64,000 nucleotides of DNA from JAFKFH01 sp017307375 (GTDB taxonomy: Bacteria > Pseudomonadota > Alphaproteobacteria > Ferrovibrionales > Ferrovibrionaceae), in the NCBI GenBank assembly GCA_965229335.1, contig OZ245874.1, positions 6,758,001 through 6,822,000 on the forward strand, written 5' to 3'. Below are positions 14,890 to 25,345 of the stretch, piece after piece. A program made the position numbers and the translations under genes. Positions within the stretch are counted from its first letter, which is position 1, and each line of letters starts with the position of its first letter. The notes below the pieces were generated by a model that was given only the letters and a program-made list of their open reading frames with translations, had not been told where the DNA came from and made no database searches.

Positions 14890-16531
14890 AAAGGGTCTCC
14901 TTGAACGGGGCGGCGCCGACGCGGCGATAGGTATCGAGGAAGCGTTCGCCGGGCTGGCGCAGACCGACATACGTCTCGACCAGGGTCTCGACCGCGTCGG
15001 CGACCTGATCGGCGGCGACGGCCGGGCCGATGATCTGGCCGACCGAGGCATCGAGCGCGGCCGATCCGCCGAGGGTGATCTGGTAGAATTCCTCACCCTT
15101 CTTGTCGACGCCGAGAATGCCGATATGGCCGACATGGTGGTGGCCGCAGGCATTGATGCAGCCGGAAATCTTGATCTGCAGCTCGCCGACGTCATGGGCG
15201 CGGGCAAGATCGGCAAAGCGGGCCGAAACCGCCTGGGCCACCGGAATCGAACGCGCATTGGCCAGCGCGCAGTAGTCGAGGCCGGGGCAGGCGATGATGT
15301 CGCCCACCTGGTCGAGATTGGGCGTGGCGAGGCCCAGATCCTTCAGCGCGGCCCACAGCGCCGGCAGCGCATCCTGGCGAACATGCGGGAACACCAGGTT
15401 CTGCGCGTGGGTCACCCGCAGCTCGGCCAGCGAATAGGTCTCGGCCAGATCGGCGATGGCATCGAGCTGGTCGGAGGTGACGTCGCCCGGAATGCCACCC
15501 GGCGGCTTCAGCGAGATGTTGACGATGGCATAGCCCGGCTCGCGATGGCGCGCGACCTGCGCCTGATGCCAGCGGGCGAATTCCTTGTCCTCGTAGATCG
15601 CCTGCGACAGCGCGGCCGGGCGATCGCTCGCCGGGGCGTAGTTGGGCGGGTTGAAGAACGACTTCAGCTCGGCGATGGTCTCGGCCGGCACCTTGAGCAC
15701 GCCGTCGCGGATCAATGCCCACTCGGCTTCGACGCGCCGGGTCATCTCCTCGGCGCCGATCTCGTGCACCAGGATCTTGATCCGCGCCTTGTAGAGATTG
15801 TCGCGGCGGCCGGCCTGATTGTAGACCCGCATCACCGCTTCGAGATAGCTGAGCAGATGTTCCTTCGGCAGGAACCGGCGGATCACCTTGCCGATCATCG
15901 GGGTGCGGCCGAGCCCGCCGCCGACGATCACCTCGAAACCGACGTCGCCGGCCTCGTTGCGCAGCATGCGCAGGCCGACGTCATGCACCTTCACAGCGGC
16001 GCGGTCGTTGGGCGAGCCGGTGATGGCGATCTTGAACTTGCGCGGCAGGAAGGTGAATTCGGGATGCAGCGACGACCATTGCCGGATCAGCTCGGCATAG
16101 GGCCGGGGATCCTCGATCTCGTCGGCGGCGACGCCCGAATACTGGTCGGCGGTGGTATTGCGGATGCAGTTGCCCGAGGTCTGCAGCGCGTGCATCTCGA
16201 CCTCGGCCAGTTCGGCGAGGATGTCGGCCGCATCCTCCAGCTTGATCCAGTTGAACTGGATGTTCTGGCGCGTGGTGAAATGGCCATAGCCACGATCGTA
16301 GCGCCGGCCGATATGGGCCAGCTTGCGAACCTGGCGGGAGGACAGCACGCCATAGGGTACGGCAACGCGCAGCATGTAGGCGTGCAACTGCAGGTAAAGG
16401 CCGTTGGTCAGGCGCAGCGGCTTGAACTCGTCCTCGGTCAGCTCGCCGGCGAGGCGGCGGCCGACCTGCTCGCGGAACTGGTCGACGCGCTGGGCGACGA
16501 AGTCGCGGTCGAAACTGTCATAAGCATACAT
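14876..16531 (-). CDS. cysI: Nitrite/sulfite reductase hemoprotein (CysI type)
   Basis: A 551-residue siroheme/[4Fe-4S] reductase catalysing six-electron reduction of sulfite to sulfide. Two ferredoxin-like repeats and siroheme domains are visible: YGHFTTRQNIQFNWIKLED, TSGNCIRNTTADQYSG, and the cluster cysteines in CPGLDYC and CINAC (GCINACGHHHVGHIG). No cysJ flavoprotein gene is present, so electrons probably come from ferredoxin. The ATG at 16531 is preferred; a GTG at 16546 overlaps the stop region of the upstream DUF2849 gene. Because the operon is devoted to sulfate, sulfite is the likely substrate. Confidence 0.93.
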   Translation of the reverse strand: MYAYDSFDRDFVAQRVDQFREQVGRRLAGELTEDEFKPLRLTNGLYLQLHAYMLRVAVPYGVLSSRQVRKLAHIGRRYDRGYGHFTTRQNIQFNWIKLEDAADILAELAEVEMHALQTSGNCIRNTTADQYSGVAADEIEDPRPYAELIRQWSSLHPEFTFLPRKFKIAITGSPNDRAAVKVHDVGLRMLRNEAGDVGFEVIVGGGLGRTPMIGKVIRRFLPKEHLLSYLEAVMRVYNQAGRRDNLYKARIKILVHEIGAEEMTRRVEAEWALIRDGVLKVPAETIAELKSFFNPPNYAPASDRPAALSQAIYEDKEFARWHQAQVARHREPGYAIVNISLKPPGGIPGDVTSDQLDAIADLAETYSLAELRVTHAQNLVFPHVRQDALPALWAALKDLGLATPNLDQVGDIIACPGLDYCALANARSIPVAQAVSARFADLARAHDVGELQIKISGCINACGHHHVGHIGILGVDKKGEEFYQITLGGSAALDASVGQIIGPAVAADQVADAVETLVETYVGLRQPGERFLDTYRRVGAAPFKETLYAAH

Positions 16532-16542
16532 GGTGTCGCGTC

Positions 16543-16809
16543 TCACATGACGGTGGGGCCGAAGGCCCGGATCCGCTCCTTCAGGGCTGACGGCACCAAC
16601 CCCTCCGGCCCGGTCGTGACGTCGATCAGATAGGCGCCGACCACCACCGCGGTGGCGACGTGATAGTCGGCCGTCTTCATCAGTGCATCGGCCTCGGCGC
16701 CTTCGGCGGCTACGGCATCGGCCAGGCGTTCCTGCCAGCGCGAGTGTTCGCCGAGGAAGACGACGCGGCCGTCGATGAGGCGATTGGCGGTGGCGACTTT
16801 AAGCGACAT
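16543..16809 (-). CDS. DUF2849 family small protein
   Basis: An 88-residue protein of the DUF2849 family: N-terminal KVATANRLIDGRVVFLGEHS and C-terminal VTTGPEGLVPSALKERIRAFGPTV. It sits between cysG and cysI, as it does in many alphaproteobacteria. The role is unknown; the constant position suggests an accessory function in siroheme-dependent sulfite reduction. Its stop lies 12 bp before the cysI ATG. Confidence 0.88.
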   Translation of the reverse strand: MSLKVATANRLIDGRVVFLGEHSRWQERLADAVAAEGAEADALMKTADYHVATAVVVGAYLIDVTTGPEGLVPSALKERIRAFGPTVM

Positions 16810-16827
16810 CGGTCGGGTACTCTTTCC

Positions 16828-18237
16828 TCAATACGCGGCCTGCCAGGCCAGGTCGGCGGCCAGGGCGGGCGATGCCTTGGCCCGCCGCGCGACCTCGCCG
16901 ATGACCAGCAGCGCGGGCGCAACGATCCGGTTGTCGGCGACCAGCCGGCCAAGCTCGGCAACCGGGCCGGAAACCACCCGCTGCTCGGGCCGGGTGCCAT
17001 TCTCGATCACGGCGACCGGGGTCGCCGGGTTGATGCCGGCCGCGACCAGGCGGTCGGCAATGGTGGCCGCCTGGGCGATGCCCATGTAGACGACGACGGT
17101 CTGATCGGGCCGGGCCGCCGCCTGCCAGTCGATGCGCGGCAGCCCGTCGGCGCCCTGGCCGGTGACCAGGGTGACGGCGCCGGCATCGCGGCGATGGGTC
17201 AGCGGAATGCCCGCCGCGGCGGTGGCGCCGAGGGCCGCGGTGATGCCGGGCACGACGACGACGTGGACGCCATGCCGCTCGGCATATTCGACCTCCTCGC
17301 CGCCACGGCCGAACACGAAGGGATCGCCACCCTTCAGGCGCAGCACCCGCTTGCCGGCACGGGCAGCGGCGACGATCATGTCGTTGATCTCGTCCTGGGT
17401 GAAGTTGTGCGCACCGGCGCGCTTGCCGACATTGACCCGCTCGGCGTCGCGGCGGACGCGGTCGAGGATTTCCGGGGTCACCAACTCGTCGTGGAAGACG
17501 ATGTCGACCTCGGCCATGACGCGGGCGGCCTTGAGCGTCAGCAGTTCGGGATCGCCGGGGCCGGCACCGACGATGTAGAGGATGCCGCGCTCGGGCGCGG
17601 CCTGCCCCTCGCGCGCGACCAGGGTGGCGAGCTCGGCCTCGACCCCGCGCTCGTCGCCCGAGAGGACACGTTCGGCCAGGCTCGATCCGAAGAAGCGCTC
17701 CCAGAAGCGACGACGGGCGACGGCATCGCGCACGCTCGCCTTGACCTGGTCGCGGAAGCGCGCGGCGATCTCGGCCAGGCGGCCGAGCCGCGCGGGCAGT
17801 GCCGCTTCGACGGCGTCGCGCACCCGGCGCGCCAGGACCGGCGCCGTGCCGCCGGTGCCGATGGCGACGACGATCTGGCCGCGATCGATGATCGCCGGCA
17901 TCAGGAAAGACGAATTGTACGCATCGTCGACGATGTTGAACGGTACGTGATTCGCCGCGGCGGCCGCGCCCACCGCCAGATCCTGCGCCCGGTCGCCCGA
18001 GGCGGCGAAGACGAGCGCATGGCCGGCAATGTCGGCCGGCGCAAAGTCGCGGGCCGCATGCTGAACGAGATCGTCTCCCAGCAGCGCGCGAACCTCGGCC
18101 GTGACGGCCGGGGCAACGATGGTGACCCGGGCACCGGCGGCGGAAAGCAGTCGCGCCTTGCGTGCCGCGAGTTCGCCGCCGCCGACGACGAGGGCCGCAC
18201 GGCCCTTGAGCGTGAGGAAAACCGGGAACTGATCCAT
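16828..18237 (-). CDS. cysG: Siroheme synthase (trifunctional)
   Basis: A 469-residue trifunctional enzyme making siroheme for CysI. The N-terminal Rossmann domain (VVGGGELAARKARLLSAAGA, about 16-36) is the precorrin-2 dehydrogenase/ferrochelatase, including the NVVD-like segment FNIVDDA. From about residue 217 comes the SUMT methyltransferase: YIVGAGPGDPELLTLKAAR, VFHDELV, RLKGGDPFVFGRGGEE and VPGITAALGATAAAGIPLTH. It is the first gene of the sulfate operon; DUF2849 follows 18 bp after its stop. An inverted repeat TGTGAA-N7-TTCACA lies about 42-60 bp upstream of its start. Confidence 0.95.
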   Translation of the reverse strand: MDQFPVFLTLKGRAALVVGGGELAARKARLLSAAGARVTIVAPAVTAEVRALLGDDLVQHAARDFAPADIAGHALVFAASGDRAQDLAVGAAAAANHVPFNIVDDAYNSSFLMPAIIDRGQIVVAIGTGGTAPVLARRVRDAVEAALPARLGRLAEIAARFRDQVKASVRDAVARRRFWERFFGSSLAERVLSGDERGVEAELATLVAREGQAAPERGILYIVGAGPGDPELLTLKAARVMAEVDIVFHDELVTPEILDRVRRDAERVNVGKRAGAHNFTQDEINDMIVAAARAGKRVLRLKGGDPFVFGRGGEEVEYAERHGVHVVVVPGITAALGATAAAGIPLTHRRDAGAVTLVTGQGADGLPRIDWQAAARPDQTVVVYMGIAQAATIADRLVAAGINPATPVAVIENGTRPEQRVVSGPVAELGRLVADNRIVAPALLVIGEVARRAKASPALAADLAWQAAY

Positions 18238-18278
18238 GAGAGGCGGTCCTTCTGCAACCCGCGCGGCGGGTCGAACTG

Positions 18279-18297
18279 TGTGAAGAACTATTTCACA
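18279..18297. promoter_or_regulatory. Inverted repeat TGTGAA-N7-TTCACA upstream of cysG
   Basis: A perfect 6-bp inverted repeat with a 7-base centre, 42-60 bp upstream of the cysG start codon. The spacing between the TGTGA/TCACA cores is 9, so it is not a CRP site. It could be the operator of a sulfur regulator, such as a LysR-type or Rrf2-type protein, but the regulator is not encoded nearby. Confidence 0.4.
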
Positions 18298-18468
18298 TCA
18301 AACTCCTGCGCTCAATGCCTTTAACAACACATTTGAGAGTGTATTTAAATATAACAGTTAATTAGTGTTCTTAAGCGATGTGACGGTTTTATAGCCAATT
18401 CAAAGATTTAAGCTAAAATGCGATGTTTCTGATTGCCTGGAAATCGGCTTTCGGGCATGCTTGAATGG

Positions 18469-18483
18469 TTAAGGAAGCGTTAA
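18469..18483 (-). promoter_or_regulatory. CtrA-type binding site
   Basis: The plus strand reads TTAA-GGAAGCG-TTAA. The minus strand reads TTAAC-N6-TTAAC followed by CAT, matching the full CtrA consensus TTAA-N7-TTAA and the TTAACCAT half-site of alphaproteobacteria. It lies 62-76 bp upstream of the small gene at 18545 and about 232 bp from cysG. Control of the small gene is more likely by distance. Confidence 0.6.
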
Positions 18484-18544
18484 TCAAACGTCCTTCCCTT
18501 CATCGATATGGCCGCCACCCGACCCGTTCCAGGTGCAGATTCAT

Positions 18545-18772
18545 ATGGCTGTTCATTTGCCGCTCAAGACCGCCCACGGCCGGACCTATCTGGCCCCGGA
18601 AGCCAACCAGGTGATCAATCAGGCCCGACTGCGCGCCGGCTACGATGCGACGCGGCTGGCCATGCATGTCGGCCTCGACCGGGTCAAGCTCAACCTGATC
18701 ATCGGCGGCCAGGACCCGGTGCCGAACGCCCTGCTGGTCAAGCTCAAGGAATTCGTCGCCCGCCACGGCTGA
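18545..18772 (+). CDS. Small HTH-like hypothetical protein (75 aa)
   Basis: A 75-residue basic protein. The central part (EANQVINQARLRAGYDATRL, then AMHVGLDRVKLNLIIGGQDP) has the spacing of a lambda-repressor-like helix-turn-helix, although it is too divergent for a firm family call. AGGTG lies 8 bases before the ATG; a GTG 12 bp earlier is possible. It stands alone, convergent with ureG and separated from it by a tandem hairpin element. A CtrA-type motif upstream suggests cell-cycle or motility-linked control. Confidence 0.6.
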   Translation: MAVHLPLKTAHGRTYLAPEANQVINQARLRAGYDATRLAMHVGLDRVKLNLIIGGQDPVPNALLVKLKEFVARHG

Positions 18773-18790
18773 GACCAGCCGGGGTTCGGG

Positions 18791-18831
18791 CGGCAAGGTT
18801 CAGGCGGCAAGGCCGCCTGGGTCGGCAAGGT

Positions 18832-18854
<23 letters not shown>
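18791..18854. terminator. Tandem 29-bp repeat with stem-loops, bidirectional terminator candidate
   Basis: A 29-bp unit beginning CGGCAAGGTTCAGGCGGC occurs twice (18791-18819 and 18823-18851), a 32-bp period. Each copy folds into a hairpin CAGGCGGC-AAG-GCCGCCTG. The second is extended to an 11-bp stem (GTTCAGGCGGC/GCCGCCTGAAC, 18830-18854) and contains the ureG stop codon. It lies between the convergent 75-aa gene and ureG. No T-run follows, so termination is inferred from position and stem strength. Confidence 0.55.
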
Positions 18855-19442
<588 letters not shown>

Positions 19443-19446
<4 letters not shown>

Positions 19447-20129
19447 GAGCGGAACAACCTCGTGTACTGGGTTTCGTGACGCATGGAAGCAAGCTCGACG
19501 CCGAGGGCGGCCGAGCCGATCTCGTCGAGCGGCGTGGTTTCGGCACGACCCGCGGCCGCCAGGACCACGGGCAACAGCCGGGCCTGGGCGATCTGACCGG
19601 CGGTCTGGCCGAGCGGGACCAGCCGCACCCCGGCCGAAACCAGGTTGGCCGCGAAGGCCTCGAGATAGGCGACCAGCGCCGCAGCGAGCGGCACCCCGGA
19701 GGCAGCGGCCGCAACCCCCACCGCGACGGCATGGGCGAGCGGCCGCCCGGCAAGCAGACCGGCGAGCCGGTCCAGCCAGGGATCAGGCCAGGCCGATCGC
19801 GATGTCGACAGAAAGGCGGCACCGGGCTGGAACGCCTCGAGCGCGGTTTCCGACGTGCCCCGCCAGCAGGCGGCGATCTCGATCACCTCGCCCAGCGCGA
19901 CCTCGTCGTCGGCCGCGACCGCGCGCCAGGCGGCCGCCAGCAGCGCGCCGTCGATCAGCCCGGGGCCGTCGGCCAGCGTCGTCTCGATCCAGTCGAACAG
20001 CGCGTCGCCCGTGGTCACCATGCCGGCCTCCACCGCGTATTCCAGGCCGTGGCTGTAGCTGAAGCCGCCGGTCGGATAGGCCGGCGACAGCCAGGTCATC
20101 AGGCGATAGAGGGCGGCGACCTCAGTCAT
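19443..20129 (-). CDS. ureF: Urease accessory protein UreF
   Basis: A 228-residue all-helical accessory protein that acts with UreD and UreG to load nickel into the apo-urease. The hallmarks are the N-terminal MTWLSPAYPTGGFSYSHGLE and later helical segments such as RLVPLGQTAGQIAQARLLP. The ATG at 20129 overlaps the 3' end of ureE by 8 bp, and its stop overlaps the ureG start, so ureE-ureF-ureG are translationally coupled. Confidence 0.95.
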
Positions 20130-20670
20130 GATGATGGTGGTGGTGGCCGTGATGGTGATCATGATGGTGGTCGTGATCATGATCATGGTGATGATGGTGG
20201 TGACCGCCGGCGTGATGGTGGCAGGGATCGTGATTCTGCTGGCCGTAGGCGCCGCCCTCCGGATCGAACGGGGCGGCAACCGCCGCGACCTCGGCCCCCA
20301 GACCCTTCAGCATGTCGACGATCACGTGATCGTCGCGGATCAGGATGCGACCATCCTCGATCCGGGCCGGCAGGTGACGGTTGCCGAGATGCCAGGCGAG
20401 CCGGGCCAGCGTCGCCGCATCCGGCGCGGAGACCGCGATCAAAGCCTCGTCCGCCGCCTTGACCAGGACGATGCCGCCGTCGTCCAGTGCCAGGCCGTCG
20501 CCGTCGCGCAAGGTCGTCGCCTCGGCCAGGTCGAGCAGGAAATGCAGCCCGCCATCGGCCTTCAGCGCGATGCGCCGGCGATAGCGGTCCTCGAACACCA
20601 GGGTGATGCGGTCGACCACGTCACCGGCGGCGAACGTACCCGCCGCCGCCACCTTGCCCGCACGTTTCAT
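20122..20670 (-). CDS. ureE: Urease nickel metallochaperone UreE with long His-rich tail
   Basis: A 182-residue nickel chaperone. The N-terminal peptide-binding domain (about 1-75) and the central metal-binding domain with LAWHLGNRHLPARIED, including the conserved H at the dimer interface, are intact. The final 40 residues hold more than 25 histidines alternating with aspartate, beginning NHDPCHHHAGG. Such tails bind several additional nickel ions and act as a store; short-tailed UreE homologues lack this. The tail-coding DNA is a low-complexity CAT/GAT-type tract (about 20128-20220). Confidence 0.96.
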   Translation of the reverse strand: MKRAGKVAAAGTFAAGDVVDRITLVFEDRYRRRIALKADGGLHFLLDLAEATTLRDGDGLALDDGGIVLVKAADEALIAVSAPDAATLARLAWHLGNRHLPARIEDGRILIRDDHVIVDMLKGLGAEVAAVAAPFDPEGGAYGQQNHDPCHHHAGGHHHHHHDHDHDHHHDHHHGHHHHHHD

Positions 20671-20693
20671 CGTGAGGCTTCCTCCCTTTGAAC

Positions 20694-22406
<1,713 letters not shown>

Positions 22407-22407
22407 G

Positions 22408-22713
22408 TCACAGCGCTCCGTCGATCTGGTTGTCGAAACCGAAGACCTTGCGGTCGCCGCCAAGGGCGACCAGGGTCACGGTGCGGGTCTGGCCCGGCTC
22501 GAAGCGAACCGCCGTGCCGGCGGCGATGTCGAGGCGAAAACCGCGCGCCTGGGCGCGGTCGAACGACAGCGCCGCATTGGTCTCGAAGAAGTGGTAATGG
22601 CTGCCGACCTGGATCGGCCGGTCGCCGGTATTGGCCACGTCGAGCGTGACGGTCGGGCGCCCGGCATTGAGCTCGATCTCGCCGGGCTGGGGGAAAATCT
22701 CTCCGGGAATCAT
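22408..22713 (-). CDS. ureB: Urease beta subunit
   Basis: A 101-residue structural subunit of urease, starting MIPGEIFPQPGEIELNAGRP and containing GSHYHFFETNAALSFDR, the family hallmark. It lies between ureA (12 bp upstream) and ureC (1 bp downstream), as in the three-subunit bacterial enzyme. Confidence 0.98.
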   Translation of the reverse strand: MIPGEIFPQPGEIELNAGRPTVTLDVANTGDRPIQVGSHYHFFETNAALSFDRAQARGFRLDIAAGTAVRFEPGQTRTVTLVALGGDRKVFGFDNQIDGAL

Positions 22714-22724
22714 CGGGGCCTCCG

Positions 22725-23027
22725 TCAGCGGATCGGCTGGTGGACGGTGACGAGCTTGGTGCCGTCGGGGAAGGTCGCCTCGACCTGGATGTCGTGGATC
22801 ATCTCCGCAATGCCGGGCATCACCTGCTCACGCGTCAGCACCGTGGCCCCGGCCTGCATCAGCTCGGCCACGGTACGGCCGTCGCGCGCCCCTTCGACCA
22901 CGAAGTCGGTGATCAGCGCCACCGCCTCCGGGTGGTTCAGCTTGACGCCGCGGGCGAGCCGCTTGCGCGCGACCTCGGCCGCCATGGCAATCAGAAGCTT
23001 GTCCTTCTCGCGCGGCGTCAGGTTCAT
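22725..23027 (-). CDS. ureA: Urease gamma subunit
   Basis: A 100-residue gamma subunit: MNLTPREKDKLLIAMAAEVA at the start, LNHPEAVALI, then REQVMPGIAEMIHDIQVEAT and the typical C-terminus DGTKLVTVHQPI. It is complete at the family's usual 100 residues. It follows ureD by 20 bp and precedes ureB by 11 bp in the operon. Confidence 0.98.
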   Translation of the reverse strand: MNLTPREKDKLLIAMAAEVARKRLARGVKLNHPEAVALITDFVVEGARDGRTVAELMQAGATVLTREQVMPGIAEMIHDIQVEATFPDGTKLVTVHQPIR

Positions 23028-23047
23028 CGCCGTCCTCCCCTGCCCTT

Positions 23048-23893
23048 CTACGTATGCCAGACCCGCGGCAAGCGAGGCTCGAAGCCAGCCGCCGCATTGC
23101 GGAAACCCATCCAGAACGCGCCGACGGCGCGGCGCAGCGACTGCGCGCCTTCATGCATCAGCCGGATGACCAGGACGCCGTTGACCACGGTCGCGCCGGC
23201 GCGCGGATCGTCGCCGAGCAGCTCGCGTGCCAGTTCCAGCCGTTCGGCCGCATCGTCGGCGACATAGAGGATGGTGGCGAAGGCCGCCGCGCCATTCAGC
23301 CCGGCCGCCGCCTTCGCCGTGCGTTGATGATCGCGGTCGAGCCGCGCGCGGTCGAGCCAGACCGGTCGGCCGTCGCGCCGGACGCGCCAGGCGTCCTGCC
23401 AGAGGCCGTAGGTAAAGCCTTCGCCGCGCGCCGCCCGGCCCAGCACGACCAGTTCGGCGGCGAGGAGCCGGCCGCCCGGCGCGACATCCACCGCGGTCTC
23501 GCGCGCCAGCCGCGCACCATCGAACAGGATGGTCTCCTGGGGCAGCCATTCGGCCCAGGCGCCGGCACCGACGGTCAGCGTCTGGCTGACGAAGGCGGTA
23601 TCGCCGGTCGAGCGATAGACTTTCTCGGCCGCCTGGGTGGTGATCTGCGCCGCCGTGCCCGGCCCCCATGCCGCGCCGAGATCCAGGCGGTCGCCGCCGG
23701 CAATGCCGCCGGAGGTAGTCACGAGCACCGCGCCGAACGGCTCGCCCGGCTCGTCATGGGGGAACAGGATACGGCAGGGATCGTGCTGGTAGAGATCGGC
23801 CAGCCGGGTGCGGCCGTCGCGCAGGGCGACAGCGATCGAGGCGCCGCCGACCGAGCGCTGCAGGCGCGGCTTGATGATCTGATCGTGTTTCAC
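23048..23893 (-). CDS. ureD: Urease accessory protein UreD
   Basis: A 281-residue accessory protein (also called UreH) forming the UreDFG activation complex on apo-urease. Recognisable blocks are LVTTSGGIAGGDRLDL, TTQAAEKVYRS and LPQETILFDGARLARE. Translation appears to start at a GTG (GTG-AAA-CAC); the start is 1 bp after the urtE stop, so the urea transporter and urease genes form one unit here. Confidence 0.95.
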   Translation of the reverse strand: MKHDQIIKPRLQRSVGGASIAVALRDGRTRLADLYQHDPCRILFPHDEPGEPFGAVLVTTSGGIAGGDRLDLGAAWGPGTAAQITTQAAEKVYRSTGDTAFVSQTLTVGAGAWAEWLPQETILFDGARLARETAVDVAPGGRLLAAELVVLGRAARGEGFTYGLWQDAWRVRRDGRPVWLDRARLDRDHQRTAKAAAGLNGAAAFATILYVADDAAERLELARELLGDDPRAGATVVNGVLVIRLMHEGAQSLRRAVGAFWMGFRNAAAGFEPRLPRVWHT

Positions 23894-23894
23894 G

Positions 23895-24590
23895 TCAGAC
23901 GGTAAGGTAGCGGCGAACCTCTGTTTCCGCCAGATCGTCGGCGGCCCCGGACAAAACGGCCTCGCCGCGCTCCATCACCACCAGGCGCTGGCCCAGCGCG
24001 CGGGCAAAATCGTAATACTGCTCGACCAGCAGGATCGCCATCTCGCCGCCTTGGGCCAGCAGGCGGATGACCCGCTCGATATCCTTGATGATCGAGGGCT
24101 GGATGCCCTCGGTCGGTTCGTCCAGCACCAGCAGCTTGGGCTTGGTCACCAGCGCCCGCCCGATGGCGAGTTGCTGCTGCTGGCCGCCGGAAAGATCGCC
24201 GCCGCGGCGGTTGCGCATGTCGCGCAGCACCGGGAACAGCTCGTAGATCTCGTCGGGAATCCGGCGTTCCGACCGCGGCAGGCAGGCAAAGCCGGTCTTC
24301 AGGTTTTCCTCGACCGTAAGCCGGGGAAAGATCTCGCGCCCCTGCGGCACCAGCCCGAAGCCCAGCCGCGCCCGCTTGTGCGGCGCGATGGTGTCGACCG
24401 GCTGCCCCTCCCACTTGATCGCGCCGCCCCGGATCTGGGCCAGGCCGAAGATCGCCCGGATCAGTGAGGTCTTGCCGACGCCGTTGCGGCCCAGCACGCA
24501 GGTCACCTGGCCGACCGGCGCCTCGATCGACAGATCGCGCAGGATGTGGCTGGCCCCGTAGAACAGATTGATGCGCTCGACCGTCAGCAT
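23895..24590 (-). CDS. urtE: Urea ABC transporter ATPase UrtE
   Basis: A 231-residue LivF-like ABC ATPase. Walker A GRNGVGKTS, the Q-loop in GLVPQGREIFPRLTVEENL, the signature LSGGQQQQLAIGRAL, Walker B LLVLDEPTEGIQPSI and VEQYYDF identify the UrtE branch of branched-chain amino acid/urea importers. The ATG at 24590 (MLTVERINLFYG) is used; the open frame upstream overlaps urtD. The gene is next to urease, and urea uptake is its expected role. Confidence 0.94.
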   Translation of the reverse strand: MLTVERINLFYGASHILRDLSIEAPVGQVTCVLGRNGVGKTSLIRAIFGLAQIRGGAIKWEGQPVDTIAPHKRARLGFGLVPQGREIFPRLTVEENLKTGFACLPRSERRIPDEIYELFPVLRDMRNRRGGDLSGGQQQQLAIGRALVTKPKLLVLDEPTEGIQPSIIKDIERVIRLLAQGGEMAILLVEQYYDFARALGQRLVVMERGEAVLSGAADDLAETEVRRYLTV

Positions 24591-24594
24591 CGGT

Positions 24595-25344
24595 TCACCG
24601 CCCCAGATAGACGTCGATGACGCGCGGATCGGCCGAGACATGGTCGATCGACCCCTCGGCCAGCACCGATCCCTCGTGCAGCACCGTGACCTTGGCCCCC
24701 AGCGCCCGGACGAAGACCATGTCGTGTTCGACCACCACGATCGTGCGCTTGCCCTTCAGCGACAGGATCAGCTCGGCCGTCTTCTCGGTCTCGGCGTCGG
24801 TCATGCCGGCAACCGGCTCGTCGAGCAGCAGGATCTGCGATTCCTGGATCAGCAGCATGCCGATCTCGAGCCATTGCTTCTGGCCATGGCTGAGCGCGCC
24901 GGCCAGCCAGCCGGCGCGGTGGCTCAGCCCGACGAAGTCGAGCATCTGGTCGATCCGGTCGCGCAGCTCGCCGGTCATCCGCGCCCACAGGACGCGGAAG
25001 GTCAGGCGCGGGCCGGCGGCGGCGAGTTCGAGATTCTCGAACACGGTCAGGTGCTCGAACACCGTCGGCTTCTGGAACTTGCGGCCGATGCCGAGATTGG
25101 CGATCGCGGTTTCGTCGAGCTTGGTCAGGTCGACGGTGCCGGCAAAATAGACCTCGCCGGTATCGGGCCGGGTCTTGCCGGTGATGATGTCCATCATCGT
25201 GGTCTTGCCGGCACCGTTCGGACCGATGATCGTGCGCAGCTCGCCGGGATCCATCACCAGCGACAGGTTGTTCAGCGCCTTGAAGCCGTCGAACGAAACC
25301 GAGACGCCGTCGAGATAGAGTTGCGACGTGGGACGGGCGCTCAT
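24595..25344 (-). CDS. urtD: Urea ABC transporter ATPase UrtD
   Basis: A 249-residue LivG-like ATPase: Walker A GPNGAGKTT, GRKFQKPTVFEHLTVFENLE (typical UrtD), the variant signature LSHGQKQWLEIGMLL and Walker B LLLDEPVAGMTDAE. The signature LSHGQKQ instead of LSGGQ is characteristic of UrtD/LivG-like proteins of this operon type. It starts 1 bp after urtC and ends 4 bp before urtE. Confidence 0.94.
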   Translation of the reverse strand: MSARPTSQLYLDGVSVSFDGFKALNNLSLVMDPGELRTIIGPNGAGKTTMMDIITGKTRPDTGEVYFAGTVDLTKLDETAIANLGIGRKFQKPTVFEHLTVFENLELAAAGPRLTFRVLWARMTGELRDRIDQMLDFVGLSHRAGWLAGALSHGQKQWLEIGMLLIQESQILLLDEPVAGMTDAETEKTAELILSLKGKRTIVVVEHDMVFVRALGAKVTVLHEGSVLAEGSIDHVSADPRVIDVYLGR

Positions 25345-25345
25345 C

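Larger units (their letters stand above)
18238..18544. other. Divergent intergenic region between cysG and a small HTH-like gene
   Basis: 307 bp with a marked A+T-rich centre (about 18290-18450), unlike the surrounding genes. It holds the promoter of the cys operon (minus) and of the small gene at 18545 (plus). Two motifs stand out and are listed separately: TGTGAA-N7-TTCACA at 18279-18297 and a CtrA-type site at 18469-18483. No coding sequence was recognised in it. Confidence 0.7.

Noticed and set aside
18279..18297. CRP site upstream of cysG
   Set aside because: The TGTGA and TCACA cores are 9 bases apart, not 6, so it does not fit CRP.
20128..20220. Simple-sequence repeat as an independent element
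   Set aside because: The CAT/GAT-like tract is fully explained as coding for the His/Asp tail of UreE.
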